Part shown: positions 10,215 to 19,344 of the stretch, in pieces
How the letters are laid out: each line of letters starts with the position of its first letter
Position numbering within the stretch: position 1 is the stretch's first letter
DNA from: Bacteroidota bacterium
GTDB taxonomy: Bacteria > Bacteroidota > Bacteroidia > Chitinophagales > Saprospiraceae
Direction of reading: 5' to 3'
Length of the DNA: 64,000 nt
Assembly: GCA_030147525.1 (NCBI GenBank)
Contig: JASBVF010000054.1
Location: 1 to 64,000, forward strand
Made by a program: the position numbers and the translations under genes
The notes under the pieces: model-generated
The model's input: the letters and a program-made list of their open reading frames with translations, nothing else
Database searches by the model: none
What the model was told of the DNA's origin: nothing

Positions 10215-10772
10215 ATGTCCGTTCAGATTTCAAAAAGATTGCTCACCGTCAGTGAATACCATAAAATGGCGGAAGCCGGCATCCTCACCGAGGAAGACCG
10301 GGTGGAATTAATTCACGGAGAAATTATTGAAATGAGCCCAATTGGAAGCAAACACGCTGGCCATGTGAACCGGATCATGGCATTTTTCATGAAACAAATT
10401 GGCAACCTTGCTATTGTCAGTGTTCAAAATCCTGTCGTAACCGGTGCCTATTCCGAACCTGAACCCGATATCGCTATACTTCGTTACAGGGCGGACTTTT
10501 ACGAAGACAGCCATCCGCAACCGGAAGATGTTTTTCTAATCATCGAAGTAGCAGACACCTCGCTCGACTACGACCGGGATACAAAAATGAAACTATACGC
10601 AACAGCAGGCATTCCGGAATTCTGGATCATCAACCTGGAGGATGAGCAAATCGAAGTGCATAAAAACCCCGCTCAGGACAAGTACCTTTTTCATGAAAAA
10701 ATAAAGCGGGGCGGCAGTCTGTTCTGGGAAAAATTCGACCTCCAAATTCAGGCCACCGAAATTCTGGGCTGA
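10215..10772 (+). CDS. Uma2 family (DUF820) putative restriction endonuclease-like protein
   Basis: The 185-residue protein carries the PD-(D/E)xK-like core of the Uma2 family: an early Glu in RVELIHGEIIEM, the EPEPDIAIL strand, and EVADTSLDYDRDTKMKLYATAGIPEFWII. Length is normal. Uma2 proteins are abundant in cyanobacteria and some Bacteroidota, often as singletons, and their biological role is poorly known; a nuclease activity is inferred from the fold. It lies 53 bases after the ABC permease gene and ends 7 bases from the convergent histidine kinase gene. Confidence 0.8.
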   Translation: MSVQISKRLLTVSEYHKMAEAGILTEEDRVELIHGEIIEMSPIGSKHAGHVNRIMAFFMKQIGNLAIVSVQNPVVTGAYSEPEPDIAILRYRADFYEDSHPQPEDVFLIIEVADTSLDYDRDTKMKLYATAGIPEFWIINLEDEQIEVHKNPAQDKYLFHEKIKRGGSLFWEKFDLQIQATEILG

Positions 10773-10779
10773 GCCCATC

Positions 10780-12114
10780 TCAAACCGTCAGTGTAAAAAC
10801 AGTCCCCTCCCCTGCCTCCGACTGAACGCTGATCCTTCCCTTGTGCAGGCGCATGATCTGGCGTGAAAGACTTAACCCGATGCCGCTGCCTTCTTCTTTC
10901 GTCGTGTAAAACGGCACAAAAATCTGCCCTAACAATTCTTTTTCAATACCGATGCCGTTGTCGGCTACCGTGATGATGGTTTTCCCGTCTTTATTTCGTT
11001 GCACACTTACCGTCACGCTTGCGTTTTCCCGGCCTTTGGTTGCGTCGATACCATTCTTTACCAGGTTGATAATCACCTGCTCCATCATTTCCACATCTGC
11101 CTGAAAAATGGCCGGCGCCGGCGATAACTGCGCCTGAAAACGCACGCCATTTTTTTCAAAAACGGGCTTAAACAACACCCGAATCCGCTCGACCAGGTCA
11201 TTGGCGTCCACCAGCTGAAATTTCGGTGCCGGCAAACGGGTGAGGTTACGGTAGGTTTCGGTAAAATGCATCAGCCCTTCGCTCCGGTTGTGGATGGCGG
11301 AAATTGCCATGCGCACATCGTCGGCCACTTCCGGCTCAATCCGGCTGCCGGGCGCTCCCAACATTCCGTCGATGGTAGCGGTGAGCGAAACAATCGGCGT
11401 GATGGAATTCATGATCTCGTGCCGAATGATGCGGATGAGTTTTTGCCAGGCTTCCAGCTCCTGCTCTTCCAACTCACCCTGGATGTTTTGAAAAGAAATC
11501 AGCTTGAGTTTTTGATCACGCAGGGAGAATTCGGTGGCCTGCAAAGCAATCGGCGCAGGTTTCCCTTCGATGCTGACCCGAACCATTTCCCGTTCGCCGG
11601 CTTTCAGGTTTCGAACAGCTTCAAGCAGTTGGCCATCCACCTGACCCAAGGCATCAACGTGGACGAGGAAGGGCTTGTGCAGCATCTTTTGCAGCGCTTT
11701 GTTCATCAAAAAAATACCGCCCTGCTCATCCACACACAGCAGCCCGACATCGACAGCCTCCACGATGGTTTGCAAATATTGGTGGTTCGCCTCTTTTTCT
11801 GCTCTGATATTCAAGAACTTACGATTGATCTGATTGAATGCGTCGTACATTTCACCGAAGCTCTTTCCCTTGTGATGCCCGGTGTAGGTCGCTGAAAAGT
11901 CCTCGTATTTTATCCCCAACAAAAAGGCTGTAAAATCCCTGTTCGTCTGATTGACATAGCGCACGACATCCACCACCGCTAATACGATCAGCGCAAAAAG
12001 AATGAACATCGTGATGTAGAACTCCGTCCGGGCAACGCAATACACCAATGCCAGTACCAGAGCGATGATGGACAGGATGCGGAAAGTGATATTTACCTTG
12101 AAACTTTTAAACAT
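10780..12114 (-). CDS. NtrY-like sensor histidine kinase
   Basis: Start 12114 (MFKSFKVNITFRIL) gives 444 residues; an alternative ATG lies 48 bases upstream. Two membrane segments fall within the first 55 residues, followed by a PAS-like domain with LLCVDEQGGIFLMNKAL. The phospho-acceptor His is in RHEIMNSITPI (His232), the N box is NLVKNGIDAT, and the G boxes are DNGIGI and GSGIGLSLS. The kinase is expected to phosphorylate the sigma-54 regulator encoded directly upstream on the same strand (gap about 70 bases). The signal sensed is unknown; with almost no periplasmic loop it may detect a cytoplasmic or membrane cue. Confidence 0.88.
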   Translation of the reverse strand: MFKSFKVNITFRILSIIALVLALVYCVARTEFYITMFILFALIVLAVVDVVRYVNQTNRDFTAFLLGIKYEDFSATYTGHHKGKSFGEMYDAFNQINRKFLNIRAEKEANHQYLQTIVEAVDVGLLCVDEQGGIFLMNKALQKMLHKPFLVHVDALGQVDGQLLEAVRNLKAGEREMVRVSIEGKPAPIALQATEFSLRDQKLKLISFQNIQGELEEQELEAWQKLIRIIRHEIMNSITPIVSLTATIDGMLGAPGSRIEPEVADDVRMAISAIHNRSEGLMHFTETYRNLTRLPAPKFQLVDANDLVERIRVLFKPVFEKNGVRFQAQLSPAPAIFQADVEMMEQVIINLVKNGIDATKGRENASVTVSVQRNKDGKTIITVADNGIGIEKELLGQIFVPFYTTKEEGSGIGLSLSRQIMRLHKGRISVQSEAGEGTVFTLTV

Positions 12115-12185
12115 TGCTGCAAACGATAAAGGGCAAATTATGAAACGGCGCTTCACATGCACCGGGCTTCATCACGCTCCCTGTT

Positions 12186-13565
12186 TTAAAGTCCGTATTT
12201 TTCCAGCCGCCGGTAAAGCGCAGCACGGGTCAGGCCCAGTTCGTCCGCTGCCCGGGTGATATTTCCCTGGTGGCGGGTCATGGCTTTCTGAACAGCCCAT
12301 TTTTCCAGGTCATCAAGGTTGTAAGTCGGCAGGGCCGAGTCTGCACCTCCTTCCTGCTGTAGCTGGTTTTGCAACATAAAATCATGCGGCCCCAGCACCT
12401 CCCCGTCTCCAAGAATGACAGCCCGCTCGACAGCGTGACGCAGCTCCCGAATGTTGCCGGGCCAATTGTAAGCTTGCAGTTTTTTAAGGGTTTCATTTAA
12501 AAATTTAAGCTTCGGCTTCTGGTATTTCCGGGCGTAAATCGTGAGGAAATGCTGAGCCAGCAGCGGAATATCGCTCACCCGCTCCCGGAGTGGCGGCAGG
12601 GTGATTTCCACGGTGTTAATCCGGTAGAGCAGATCCTGCCGGAATGTTTTTTCCCGCACCATGTCGTACAGCGGCATGTTGGTAGCGCATACGAGACGGA
12701 TGTTGATGGGCGTTGGCTGGTTGGCGCCGACTTTCAGAATTTCCCGGTTTTGCAGCACCGTGAGCAGTTTTGCCTGAAGCGGCAGGGACAGGTTTCCCAA
12801 TTCATCCAAAAACAGCGTTCCGCCACTTGCTGCTTCGAAGCGCCCGGTCCGGTCGTCTTTTGCATCGGTGAACGAGCCTTTTTTGTGCCCAAACAGTTCG
12901 CTCTCAAACAATGTCTCCGGTATTGCCCCCAGATCGACATTGATAAAAACCTCATCCACACGCTGCGATTGCCGGTGTATTGCCCTGGCAATCAACTCTT
13001 TACCGGTTCCGTTCTCACCGAGAATCAACACGTTGGCATCCGTTTTTGCTACTTTGTCAATCGTTTGAAAAATTTGTTTCATCGCCGGAGAATCGCCGAT
13101 GATATCACCGTAGTGCTGGTCCATGTCGGCGCTGAGCAGGCGCTGGCGGGTCTGGAGTTGTTTCACCTCCTGCTTTGACTCGCTCAGGCGGGTGGCTGAG
13201 TGGATGGTAGCGAGCAGCTTTTCGTTTCGCCAGGGTTTTTCCACAAAATCTACAGCGCCGTTTTTCAGACACTCAACGGCTACCTTCACATCGCCGTAAG
13301 CTGTGATCATGATGACGTTAGCGGAAGGGTCCAGTTCGATGGTTTTTTTCAGCCATTCCATCCCCTCCTTCCCGCTGGTATCGCCCTTGCGGAAATTCAT
13401 GTCGAGCAGGACGACATCCGGCTCATGCGTGCGCAACATGCGGGGTAGCAGATTCGGATTGTGCTCGGTAATGACGTTGGTGAAATGCTGTTTGAGAAAC
13501 AGTTTGAGGGTCAGTAAAATGTCTTCTTCGTCGTCAACAATGAGGATGGTGGCATCTTTCTTCAT
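12186..13565 (-). CDS. Sigma-54-dependent response regulator (NtrC type)
   Basis: The 459-residue protein has a receiver domain (phospho-acceptor Asp55 in VVLLDMNF), an AAA+ domain with Walker A GENGTGKE at 183-190 and Walker B GGTLFLDELGN at 248-258, and a Fis-type helix-turn-helix ending the protein (ITRAADELGLTRAALYRRLE). It should activate sigma-54 promoters after phosphorylation by the adjacent kinase. The sigma-54 contact loop reads GSFTDA (230-235) instead of the usual GAFTGA, a variant discussed in the findings. Target genes cannot be named. The gene is first in a regulator-kinase operon. Confidence 0.92.
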   Translation of the reverse strand: MKKDATILIVDDEEDILLTLKLFLKQHFTNVITEHNPNLLPRMLRTHEPDVVLLDMNFRKGDTSGKEGMEWLKKTIELDPSANVIMITAYGDVKVAVECLKNGAVDFVEKPWRNEKLLATIHSATRLSESKQEVKQLQTRQRLLSADMDQHYGDIIGDSPAMKQIFQTIDKVAKTDANVLILGENGTGKELIARAIHRQSQRVDEVFINVDLGAIPETLFESELFGHKKGSFTDAKDDRTGRFEAASGGTLFLDELGNLSLPLQAKLLTVLQNREILKVGANQPTPINIRLVCATNMPLYDMVREKTFRQDLLYRINTVEITLPPLRERVSDIPLLAQHFLTIYARKYQKPKLKFLNETLKKLQAYNWPGNIRELRHAVERAVILGDGEVLGPHDFMLQNQLQQEGGADSALPTYNLDDLEKWAVQKAMTRHQGNITRAADELGLTRAALYRRLEKYGL

Positions 13566-13714
13566 AAAAGCTTACGTAAGATTGTTTTCTGAAAGGACAC
13601 AAGTTTAAGGGAAAAGTGCCAACCCTGTATTTTTTCAAGACGGGGGAATCCAATTTTTTGACGTTCGGCCCCAATCAACACTATATTTTTAAATCACGGC
13701 TTCGTGGCCAAGCG

Positions 13715-13722
13715 TATATTTG
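13715..13722 (+). promoter_or_regulatory. Candidate -7 box of the VOC gene
   Basis: TATATTTG matches TAnnTTTG and ends 35 bases before the ATG at 13758. It lies inside the upstream extension of the reading frame that begins with GTG at 13704, which supports the shorter start. No -33 match was seen. Confidence 0.4.
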
Positions 13723-13757
13723 CTCACTTGTTTTACCAAAACTCAATCAAAACAGAC

Positions 13758-14171
13758 ATGCAACCTTTTCATCTTGCCTTTCCCGTCACCGACCTCGAAA
13801 AGACGCACGATTTTTACCACAACCTGCTCGGTTGTCCCATCGGGCGCACCTCCGATCGCTGGATTGACTTCAACTTCTGGGGCAGCCAGATCACCGCTCA
13901 CCTCGTGGATGAGGGAGACGGCGAAGCTCCTCACAATGCAGTGGATGGGAAAAATGTGCCCGTCAAACACTTCGGCGCCATCCTCGAAATGAGCGAGTGG
14001 GAAGCCCTGGCAGAAAAGTTAAAAAAACACGGCATCGAGTTCATCATCGAACCTTACGTCCGGTTCAAAGGCGAGGTGGGTGAACAGGCAACGATGTTTT
14101 TCCTGGACCCGAGCGGGAATGCGGTGGAGTTCAAGTCGTTCAAGGATTTTGAGATGATTTTTGCGAAATAA
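13758..14171 (+). CDS. VOC family (glyoxalase/dioxygenase-fold) protein
   Basis: Start at 13758 ([20 protein letters not shown]) gives 137 residues and begins exactly at the first strand of the fold. Likely metal ligands are His5 in the first motif and the C-terminal Glu in [14 protein letters not shown]. The single VOC unit has paired beta-alpha-beta-beta-beta motifs and fits the glyoxalase I/bleomycin-resistance/extradiol dioxygenase superfamily; the substrate cannot be told. Its 3' end overlaps the convergent acetyltransferase gene by 32 bases. Confidence 0.8.
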   Translation: MQPFHLAFPVTDLEKTHDFYHNLLGCPIGRTSDRWIDFNFWGSQITAHLVDEGDGEAPHNAVDGKNVPVKHFGAILEMSEWEALAEKLKKHGIEFIIEPYVRFKGEVGEQATMFFLDPSGNAVEFKSFKDFEMIFAK

Positions 14172-14607
14172 GCGATTTTCGCAGCCAAATCCTGCTATCT
14201 TCCATCGGATGCCGTTCTTCGAAACCAGTGATGCTAAACCCGTTTTTCAAAGCAAAAACCAGCATGGCTTTGTGCCGGTTGCGGGTTTTGAAAGTGATGG
14301 AATCGTACCCGTTTTCCAACGCCCATTGCTCCTGCGCAGCAGCCAGCGCCTGTGCAAGGCCCATACGCCGGAATTGCGGCAGCACCCCACCCAGCCAGGA
14401 GTAAAAATAGCCGTCCCGCTCGTAGCCGAGTTTGAAACCGGCCGGTTCTTCACCGATGTAAGCCACTAAATTTAAATGAGGTACGCCTGCGACCCGGCGG
14501 GCAATCGCTTTCGCATCGTATGGGTTTTGAAATTCGGGGAGTTGGCGGGAAAGCCGGGCAGCAATTTCGACAGGAGCCTGTTGAATATTCATCTTTTTGC
14601 TTTCCAT
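14140..14607 (-). CDS. GNAT family N-acetyltransferase
   Basis: The product is about 155 residues from the ATG at 14607 (another ATG lies at 14592). The acetyl-CoA site is visible as [17 protein letters not shown], and the downstream [19 protein letters not shown] is the typical alpha4 region of GNAT proteins. Substrate unknown. It lies 24 bases after murA on the same strand, so it is probably translated from the murA transcript. Its last codons overlap the convergent VOC gene. Confidence 0.82.
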   Translation of the reverse strand: MESKKMNIQQAPVEIAARLSRQLPEFQNPYDAKAIARRVAGVPHLNLVAYIGEEPAGFKLGYERDGYFYSWLGGVLPQFRRMGLAQALAAAQEQWALENGYDSITFKTRNRHKAMLVFALKNGFSITGFEERHPMEDSRIWLRKSLISQKSSQNP

Positions 14608-14631
14608 TTTAATCAACCTTCCGGTCACTCC

Positions 14632-15942
14632 TCACACCCTCCGTATCTCCGCCCCCAGCGCATTCAACCGCTCATCGATACGCTCGTACCCCCGGTCAAT
14701 CTGGTGGATGTTGTGGATCACACTCTTGCCCCTCGCTGACAGTGCAGCGATGAGCAGCGCAACCCCCGCCCTGATGTCGGGCGACGTCATTTCGATGCCC
14801 CGGAGCTGGAAGCGCCGGTTCAAACCGATGACGGTGGCCCGGTGCGGGTCGCAGAGAATGATCTGGGCGCCCATGTCGATGAGTTTGTCCACAAAAAAAA
14901 GGCGGCTTTCGAACATTTTCTGGTGGATGAGCACACTGCCTTTAGCTTGTGTGGCCATCACGAGGATGATGCTCATGAGGTCGGGCGTGAAGCCGGGCCA
15001 GGGGGCATCATACACCGTCATGATGGAGCCGTCAATGAAACTTTGGATTTCGAATTCCTGCTGGGCCGGCACATGGATGTCGTCGCCGGAAATTTTCATT
15101 TCAACGCCCATCCGCTCGAAGACGGGCAGAATATTGCCCAATTCGGCCACCCCTGCCCCGCTGATGGTGAGGTCAGACTGCGTCATGGCGGCCAGCCCGA
15201 TGAAGCTGCCGACTTCGATCATGTCAGGCAGGCAGGCGTGCTCAGCGCCACCGAGCGAACTGACGCCCTCGATGGTGAGCAGGTTGGAGCCGATGCCGGA
15301 GATTTTGGCGCCCATGCGGTTGAGCAGCTTGCAAAGTTGCTGCACGTAGGGTTCGCAGGCGGCGTTGTAAATGGTGGTCGTTCCTTCGGCCAGTACGGCG
15401 GCGAAGATGACGTTGGCGGTGCCGGTCACGGAAATTTCATCCATCAGCAGGTAAGTGCCACGCAATTGCGGAGCATCGATAAAGTACATGCGGTGGTCGG
15501 CGTCGTACTGGAAGTCAGCGCCGAGTTTTTGGAGGCCGAGGAAGTGCGTGTCGAGCCTGCGCCGCCCGATTTTGTCGCCGCCGGGCTGTGGCAGCACGGC
15601 TTTGCGGAAGCGACCCAACAGCGCTCCCATCAGCATGACGCTGCCCCGGATGCGGCGGGCGCTGGCGAGGAATTCTTTATTTTCAAAAAAACCAAGATCT
15701 ACCTCGTCGGCCTGGAAGCTGTACGTGTCGGGTTTGAGACGCTCCACTTTCACGCCCAGCCCCCGCAGCAGTTCGATCTGGCTGCGTACGTCAGCGATAT
15801 CGGGGATGTTGGAGATGGTCACTTTTTCAGTGGTCAAAAGCGGAGCGCAGATGACTTGCAGCGCTTCGTTTTTTGCGCCTTTGGGAACGATGCTGCCGCT
15901 GAGGCTGCGGCCGCCGGTGACTTCGAAAGAGGAGGTTTGCAT
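14632..15942 (-). CDS. murA: UDP-N-acetylglucosamine 1-carboxyvinyltransferase MurA
   Basis: MurA transfers enolpyruvate from PEP to UDP-GlcNAc, the first committed step of peptidoglycan synthesis. The 436-residue length is normal. The substrate-binding KGAKNEAL motif is at residues 21-28 and the inverse alpha/beta barrel pattern runs through both halves. The mobile active-site loop reads PGGDKIGRRRLDTH, with Asp123 where the Cys of Escherichia coli MurA (Cys115) is expected; such Asp enzymes are active but not alkylated by fosfomycin. A heptamer repeat lies in its leader (15953-15980), and a GNAT gene follows in the same unit. Confidence 0.95.
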   Translation of the reverse strand: MQTSSFEVTGGRSLSGSIVPKGAKNEALQVICAPLLTTEKVTISNIPDIADVRSQIELLRGLGVKVERLKPDTYSFQADEVDLGFFENKEFLASARRIRGSVMLMGALLGRFRKAVLPQPGGDKIGRRRLDTHFLGLQKLGADFQYDADHRMYFIDAPQLRGTYLLMDEISVTGTANVIFAAVLAEGTTTIYNAACEPYVQQLCKLLNRMGAKISGIGSNLLTIEGVSSLGGAEHACLPDMIEVGSFIGLAAMTQSDLTISGAGVAELGNILPVFERMGVEMKISGDDIHVPAQQEFEIQSFIDGSIMTVYDAPWPGFTPDLMSIILVMATQAKGSVLIHQKMFESRLFFVDKLIDMGAQIILCDPHRATVIGLNRRFQLRGIEMTSPDIRAGVALLIAALSARGKSVIHNIHQIDRGYERIDERLNALGAEIRRV

Positions 15943-15952
15943 GATCGTTATT

Positions 15953-15980
15953 GTTCGTTATTCGTTGCTTGTTGTTCGTT
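15953..15980. repeat. Heptamer tandem repeat upstream of murA
   Basis: Four 7-base units GTTCGTT, ATTCGTT, GCTTGTT, GTTCGTT lie 10 bases before the murA start codon at 15942. It is another member of the short tandem repeats found beside gene starts in the window. Confidence 0.75.
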
Positions 15981-16090
15981 TTTCACCAATTTCAAGGGCG
16001 AAGATGGGACGAGACAGCCGGAATTCCAAAATGAACCTTATCTCTCTGACAGAAAGCATCCTCAAAAAAGTGCCACCGGTGAGTTTTACA

Positions 16091-16131
16091 AAAAAAAGAC
16101 CGGGCAGAATCACTCGCCCGGTCTTTTTTTA
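16091..16131 (-). terminator. Strong rho-independent terminator after the OmpA gene
   Basis: A perfect GACCGGGC/GCCCGGTC stem (16098-16105 with 16116-16123) and a 10-base loop are flanked by an A tract and a T tract. It can work in both directions; it follows the OmpA/PD40 gene stop at 16155 on the minus strand and isolates it from murA. Confidence 0.9.
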
Positions 16132-16154
16132 TTTCAAATTTCGTTCTGCCAGTC

Positions 16155-18203
16155 TTAATTTCCTCCGCCCGTCGGACTTCCTTCTCTGTACTCCACTTTT
16201 ACCGGCTCGTCGATGCGAACGACTTTCACCTCCGTCCGGCGATTGAACTGATGTTCCTCCTCAGTGCAATCGACGCCGTTGGTGCAGCGGTTACGGATTT
16301 GCGACTCGCCGTACCCGAAGGCACGCATGCGGCTTTCACTGATACCTTTCTGCATGAGGTAGCGCTTGGCCGATTCGGCCCTTTTCAGCGAGAGGTCAAG
16401 GTTGTATTGCTCATTGCCACGGCTGTCGGTATGGGCAATAAGTTCGATTTCCATGCTGGGGTACTGCTTCATCAACTGTGCCAGGGCGTCGAGGTCACGG
16501 CCTGCGCCTTTGCGGATGATGTACTGGTTGAAATCGTAGTAAATTTTTTCCAGAACGATGACGCTACCCTCACGGATGGGTTCTTTCACGATGTCATCGG
16601 TCAACGGCTGAACTTTGACATTTACGCTCAGCGGCTGGAGGCCGACCAGGTTTTTGGTCGATACATTGGCTGTACCTTTCAAATAGCCCTGCTTTTCAGC
16701 CGTCACGACAAAGTCGCAATCTTTTGGCAGGCAAAATTCAAAAACGCCGCTGGCATTGGAGCGCAGCAACTCCTCCGTGTTTTTGGTCAGGTTGACGATT
16801 CGCACAAGTGCATTCGGTACCGCCGTGGTGTAACCCTGCACGCTGACGAGACCGGAGAGCGAAGCGCAGTTTTTCAACCGCATCGGCACCCGCAAGGTTT
16901 GGGAGCCGGTCAGACCTGCCGTCGAAACAGAAAGCTCGCCGCTTTGGTAACCGTCTTTGGTCACCAGCAGGAGGTATTTTTTACCCTGGCGAAGTTCAGT
17001 CAGCGTTTCGCCGTTGATGTTGGTGAAAAGCGAAGGTTCGCCAAGCTGCCCCTCATTTTTACGGACCAGTTTCATCAAAAACTCCTCACCACTGTCGGAG
17101 GGTAGTAATTCCACATCGTAGAGGTTGTTTCCTTCAACGAAACCATCTTCCGATTGCTGAAAAATGCGCACGCCGGCGTTGGGAATACGCTCGTTGGTTT
17201 GCTCATCGTAAGCAATGATCATAGCGCTGAGCAGGGGTGCGTCCGTTTCAAGGATAGAAGCATCCGCTTCAAACATGTAAATATCGTCGCCACCGCTGCC
17301 GCCGGGCCGGTCGGAAGCGAGGTATCCACGGGTTCCTTCCTCATTGATGATAAACCCGAGGTCGTCCATTGCCGAATTGAATGGACTGCCAAGATTGGTC
17401 AGTTTGCCCCATTCATTTCCGCTGATGGTAATCATGAAAATATCAAGGCCACCATCGCCGCCTTTTCCATCGGAGGAGAAAAAGAGCGTACCGGTTTCAT
17501 GTAAAAACGGGAAAACCTCATTACCGGACGAGTTCACCTCAGGGCCAAGGTTGACAGGCTTTGACCAATCTCCGCCCTTATTTTCTACGTAGTAAAGATC
17601 ATAGCCGCCATAGCCCCCGGGCATGTTGGAGGAGAAAAACAACCGCCTGCCATCCGCTGAGAGCGAAGGATGAAAACAGGTATACTCCTCACTGTTGAAA
17701 GGCAATGGCTTAATATTTTCCCAGTCATATTTGCCACGGCGTGCCTCATAAATTTTCATGGGCACTTCCTTTTTGGAATTGGGCTTTGCGATGCCGCCTT
17801 CGAGGCTGTTTCTGGTGAAATAAATCAGGTTGTTGTCGCGGCTGAAGGCGACCGGGCCTTCATGTGCCTGGGAGTTGATGCTCAGGGAAAACGGGCGGCC
17901 TTTCTGCGGCATGCCCTGCTGGTTGGTTTCAGCGAAAAAAAGCTCGAAAAAAGGCTTGCCAGTTTTGGGATCGATGGGGCCGTTTTTGTGAAACGACACG
18001 TAAACAATGCCATTTTGATAAAACGCAGGTGAAAATTCGTAGCTCTTCGTATTCAGGTCGAGCGCATTGCGAAGCCGGGCATTTTGCCGGATTTGGCCTT
18101 TTTCATAGAGCTTATCCGAACTTTTTGACTTGGAACTTTGCTGCTGGCCAGGCAGGCAAACGGGTAGCAATAAAACCAACAGACTGAAGAAAATATTTTT
18201 CAT
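16155..18203 (-). CDS. OmpA family protein with PD40 propeller (PorE-like)
   Basis: The 682-residue protein has a signal peptide, PD40/WD40-like blades at about 55-310 (for example GRRLFFSSNMPGGYGGYDLY), one or two carboxypeptidase-regulatory-like beta-sandwich segments to about 540, and a C-terminal OmpA domain at about 560-675. The OmpA domain holds the peptidoglycan-binding residues in HTDSRGNEQYN and LSLKRAESAKRYL. This architecture is that of PorE-type proteins that tie T9SS components to the cell wall. It is last in a three-gene unit after a type B adhesin gene and porP, and is closed by the terminator at 16091-16131. A role in anchoring or secreting the adhesin is inference from context. 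Confidence 0.88.
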   Translation of the reverse strand: MKNIFFSLLVLLLPVCLPGQQQSSKSKSSDKLYEKGQIRQNARLRNALDLNTKSYEFSPAFYQNGIVYVSFHKNGPIDPKTGKPFFELFFAETNQQGMPQKGRPFSLSINSQAHEGPVAFSRDNNLIYFTRNSLEGGIAKPNSKKEVPMKIYEARRGKYDWENIKPLPFNSEEYTCFHPSLSADGRRLFFSSNMPGGYGGYDLYYVENKGGDWSKPVNLGPEVNSSGNEVFPFLHETGTLFFSSDGKGGDGGLDIFMITISGNEWGKLTNLGSPFNSAMDDLGFIINEEGTRGYLASDRPGGSGGDDIYMFEADASILETDAPLLSAMIIAYDEQTNERIPNAGVRIFQQSEDGFVEGNNLYDVELLPSDSGEEFLMKLVRKNEGQLGEPSLFTNINGETLTELRQGKKYLLLVTKDGYQSGELSVSTAGLTGSQTLRVPMRLKNCASLSGLVSVQGYTTAVPNALVRIVNLTKNTEELLRSNASGVFEFCLPKDCDFVVTAEKQGYLKGTANVSTKNLVGLQPLSVNVKVQPLTDDIVKEPIREGSVIVLEKIYYDFNQYIIRKGAGRDLDALAQLMKQYPSMEIELIAHTDSRGNEQYNLDLSLKRAESAKRYLMQKGISESRMRAFGYGESQIRNRCTNGVDCTEEEHQFNRRTEVKVVRIDEPVKVEYREGSPTGGGN

Positions 18204-18323
18204 GGCGAGTTTTAACCAATGAGTGAATGTTTAGATGTGAGCATGCATGGATGGCGTTCACTTTGGCTTTAAACAGGAAAACGGCTTGATTTATTATGGC
18301 GGGGGTCGTTGTATCGGGACAAA

Positions 18324-18361
18324 CTTCCGGTGCCGGATATTTGTGTGTCCGGCACCGGAAG
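18324..18361 (-). terminator. Perfect 14-base-arm hairpin between porP and the OmpA gene
   Basis: The arms 18324-18337 and 18348-18361 are exact reverse complements with a 10-base loop. It begins 23 bases after the porP stop. The following tract is only modestly T-rich, so it may act as an attenuator or mRNA-stability element inside the operon and not as a full terminator. Confidence 0.5.
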
Positions 18362-18384
18362 GCTTACCCGCTCTGTTTTATCGC

Positions 18385-19338
18385 CTAAAAAAATCTTGGA
18401 TTTACGTATTCCCTGGCCGGGTCCGGTTTTCCGATGCAGTAGTGAAGTGAAGCTTCGACGCTACCGGTTGTGTAATCCCTGATATTGGAAAGTGTCAGGT
18501 CATACGAAAAGCTAAACATCAGATTCCGGTTCAGTTGCGCTGCCAGCAGTAGGTCGAGCGACTCCCCTAAACCGCTCGTTTTGTCACCACCGAGGCGGTA
18601 AGTCATCCCGATAACATAGCGGTTCTGGATGAGCAGGTTCACGTTTGCGTCCAGGTCGATAGGCGCACCGGATACATATTTAAACAAGGCCTGAGGTTGC
18701 AGCTTCAACGTTTCGTTGAGTGGGAAGGTCAGACCTCCCATCATGTAAACGTGCTGTACCTCCCTTGAAATGATAACATCGGAATCGGCGTAGTCAATAT
18801 TATTTTTCAAAAGCCGGGGTACGGAAAGACCGAAGTAAAACCGGTCGGAATCGTAGTAGGCACCGGCGCCGACATTGAACAGAAACTTATCCCTCGTGCT
18901 GGCTGGGATACTGGGATCGTCAGCCTTTGGTTGCGTCGAGGTGGTTTTTTGAAAATCATGCTCCATGGACCGAATGGATGCCTGCAAGCCCATACCCAGC
19001 ATGCCATTGCCCAAACGAACACGGTAAGCATAAGCTCCGTCGATGTTGTACATCGTAGTAATGCCGATCGTATGGCGGTACATGTTCGCACCGATACCAA
19101 CCCGCTGATTTGCCACCGGCATGTTGAAGCTGGCAATAGCCATTGACGGCGCACCATCCAGGCCAAGCCACTGCTGGCGGTAAATGCAGGTGACACAAGG
19201 TGACTCCTGGCTACCTGCAAAACCCGGATTGTAGCCCAGTTTGTAGTACATAAACTGGGTATTGTGGGGCTGCTGCTGCGCTGAAGCGATGGATAACGCA
19301 GCGAAAAAGAATATGATGGTAAAAATGAAATTTTTCAT
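18385..19338 (-). CDS. PorP/SprF family T9SS outer-membrane protein
   Basis: Start 19338 (MKNFIFTIIFFFAALSIASA) gives 317 residues with a signal peptide; the frame runs 19 codons further up, but that part is made of the tandem repeat. After cleavage the text QQQPHNTQFMYYKLGYNPGFAGS is the typical PorP/SprF opening, and GVGAYYDSDRFYFGLSVPRLL-like strands follow as in a 14-stranded barrel. Proteins of this family act with T9SS to deliver particular type B cargo, SprF for SprB in Flavobacterium johnsoniae being the known case. Here the upstream gene encodes such cargo, so pairing is likely. Confidence 0.9.
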   Translation of the reverse strand: MKNFIFTIIFFFAALSIASAQQQPHNTQFMYYKLGYNPGFAGSQESPCVTCIYRQQWLGLDGAPSMAIASFNMPVANQRVGIGANMYRHTIGITTMYNIDGAYAYRVRLGNGMLGMGLQASIRSMEHDFQKTTSTQPKADDPSIPASTRDKFLFNVGAGAYYDSDRFYFGLSVPRLLKNNIDYADSDVIISREVQHVYMMGGLTFPLNETLKLQPQALFKYVSGAPIDLDANVNLLIQNRYVIGMTYRLGGDKTSGLGESLDLLLAAQLNRNLMFSFSYDLTLSNIRDYTTGSVEASLHYCIGKPDPAREYVNPRFF

Positions 19339-19344
19339 ATCGAT

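Noticed and set aside
10215-10772. Uma2 gene as part of a defence island
   Set aside because: It stands alone between a permease and a two-component system; no methyltransferase, helicase or other defence gene is nearby.
14842-16158. A 438-codon plus-strand frame opposite murA
   Set aside because: It is the mirror of the well-supported murA gene, with His/Ala/Asp-rich composition typical of antisense frames.
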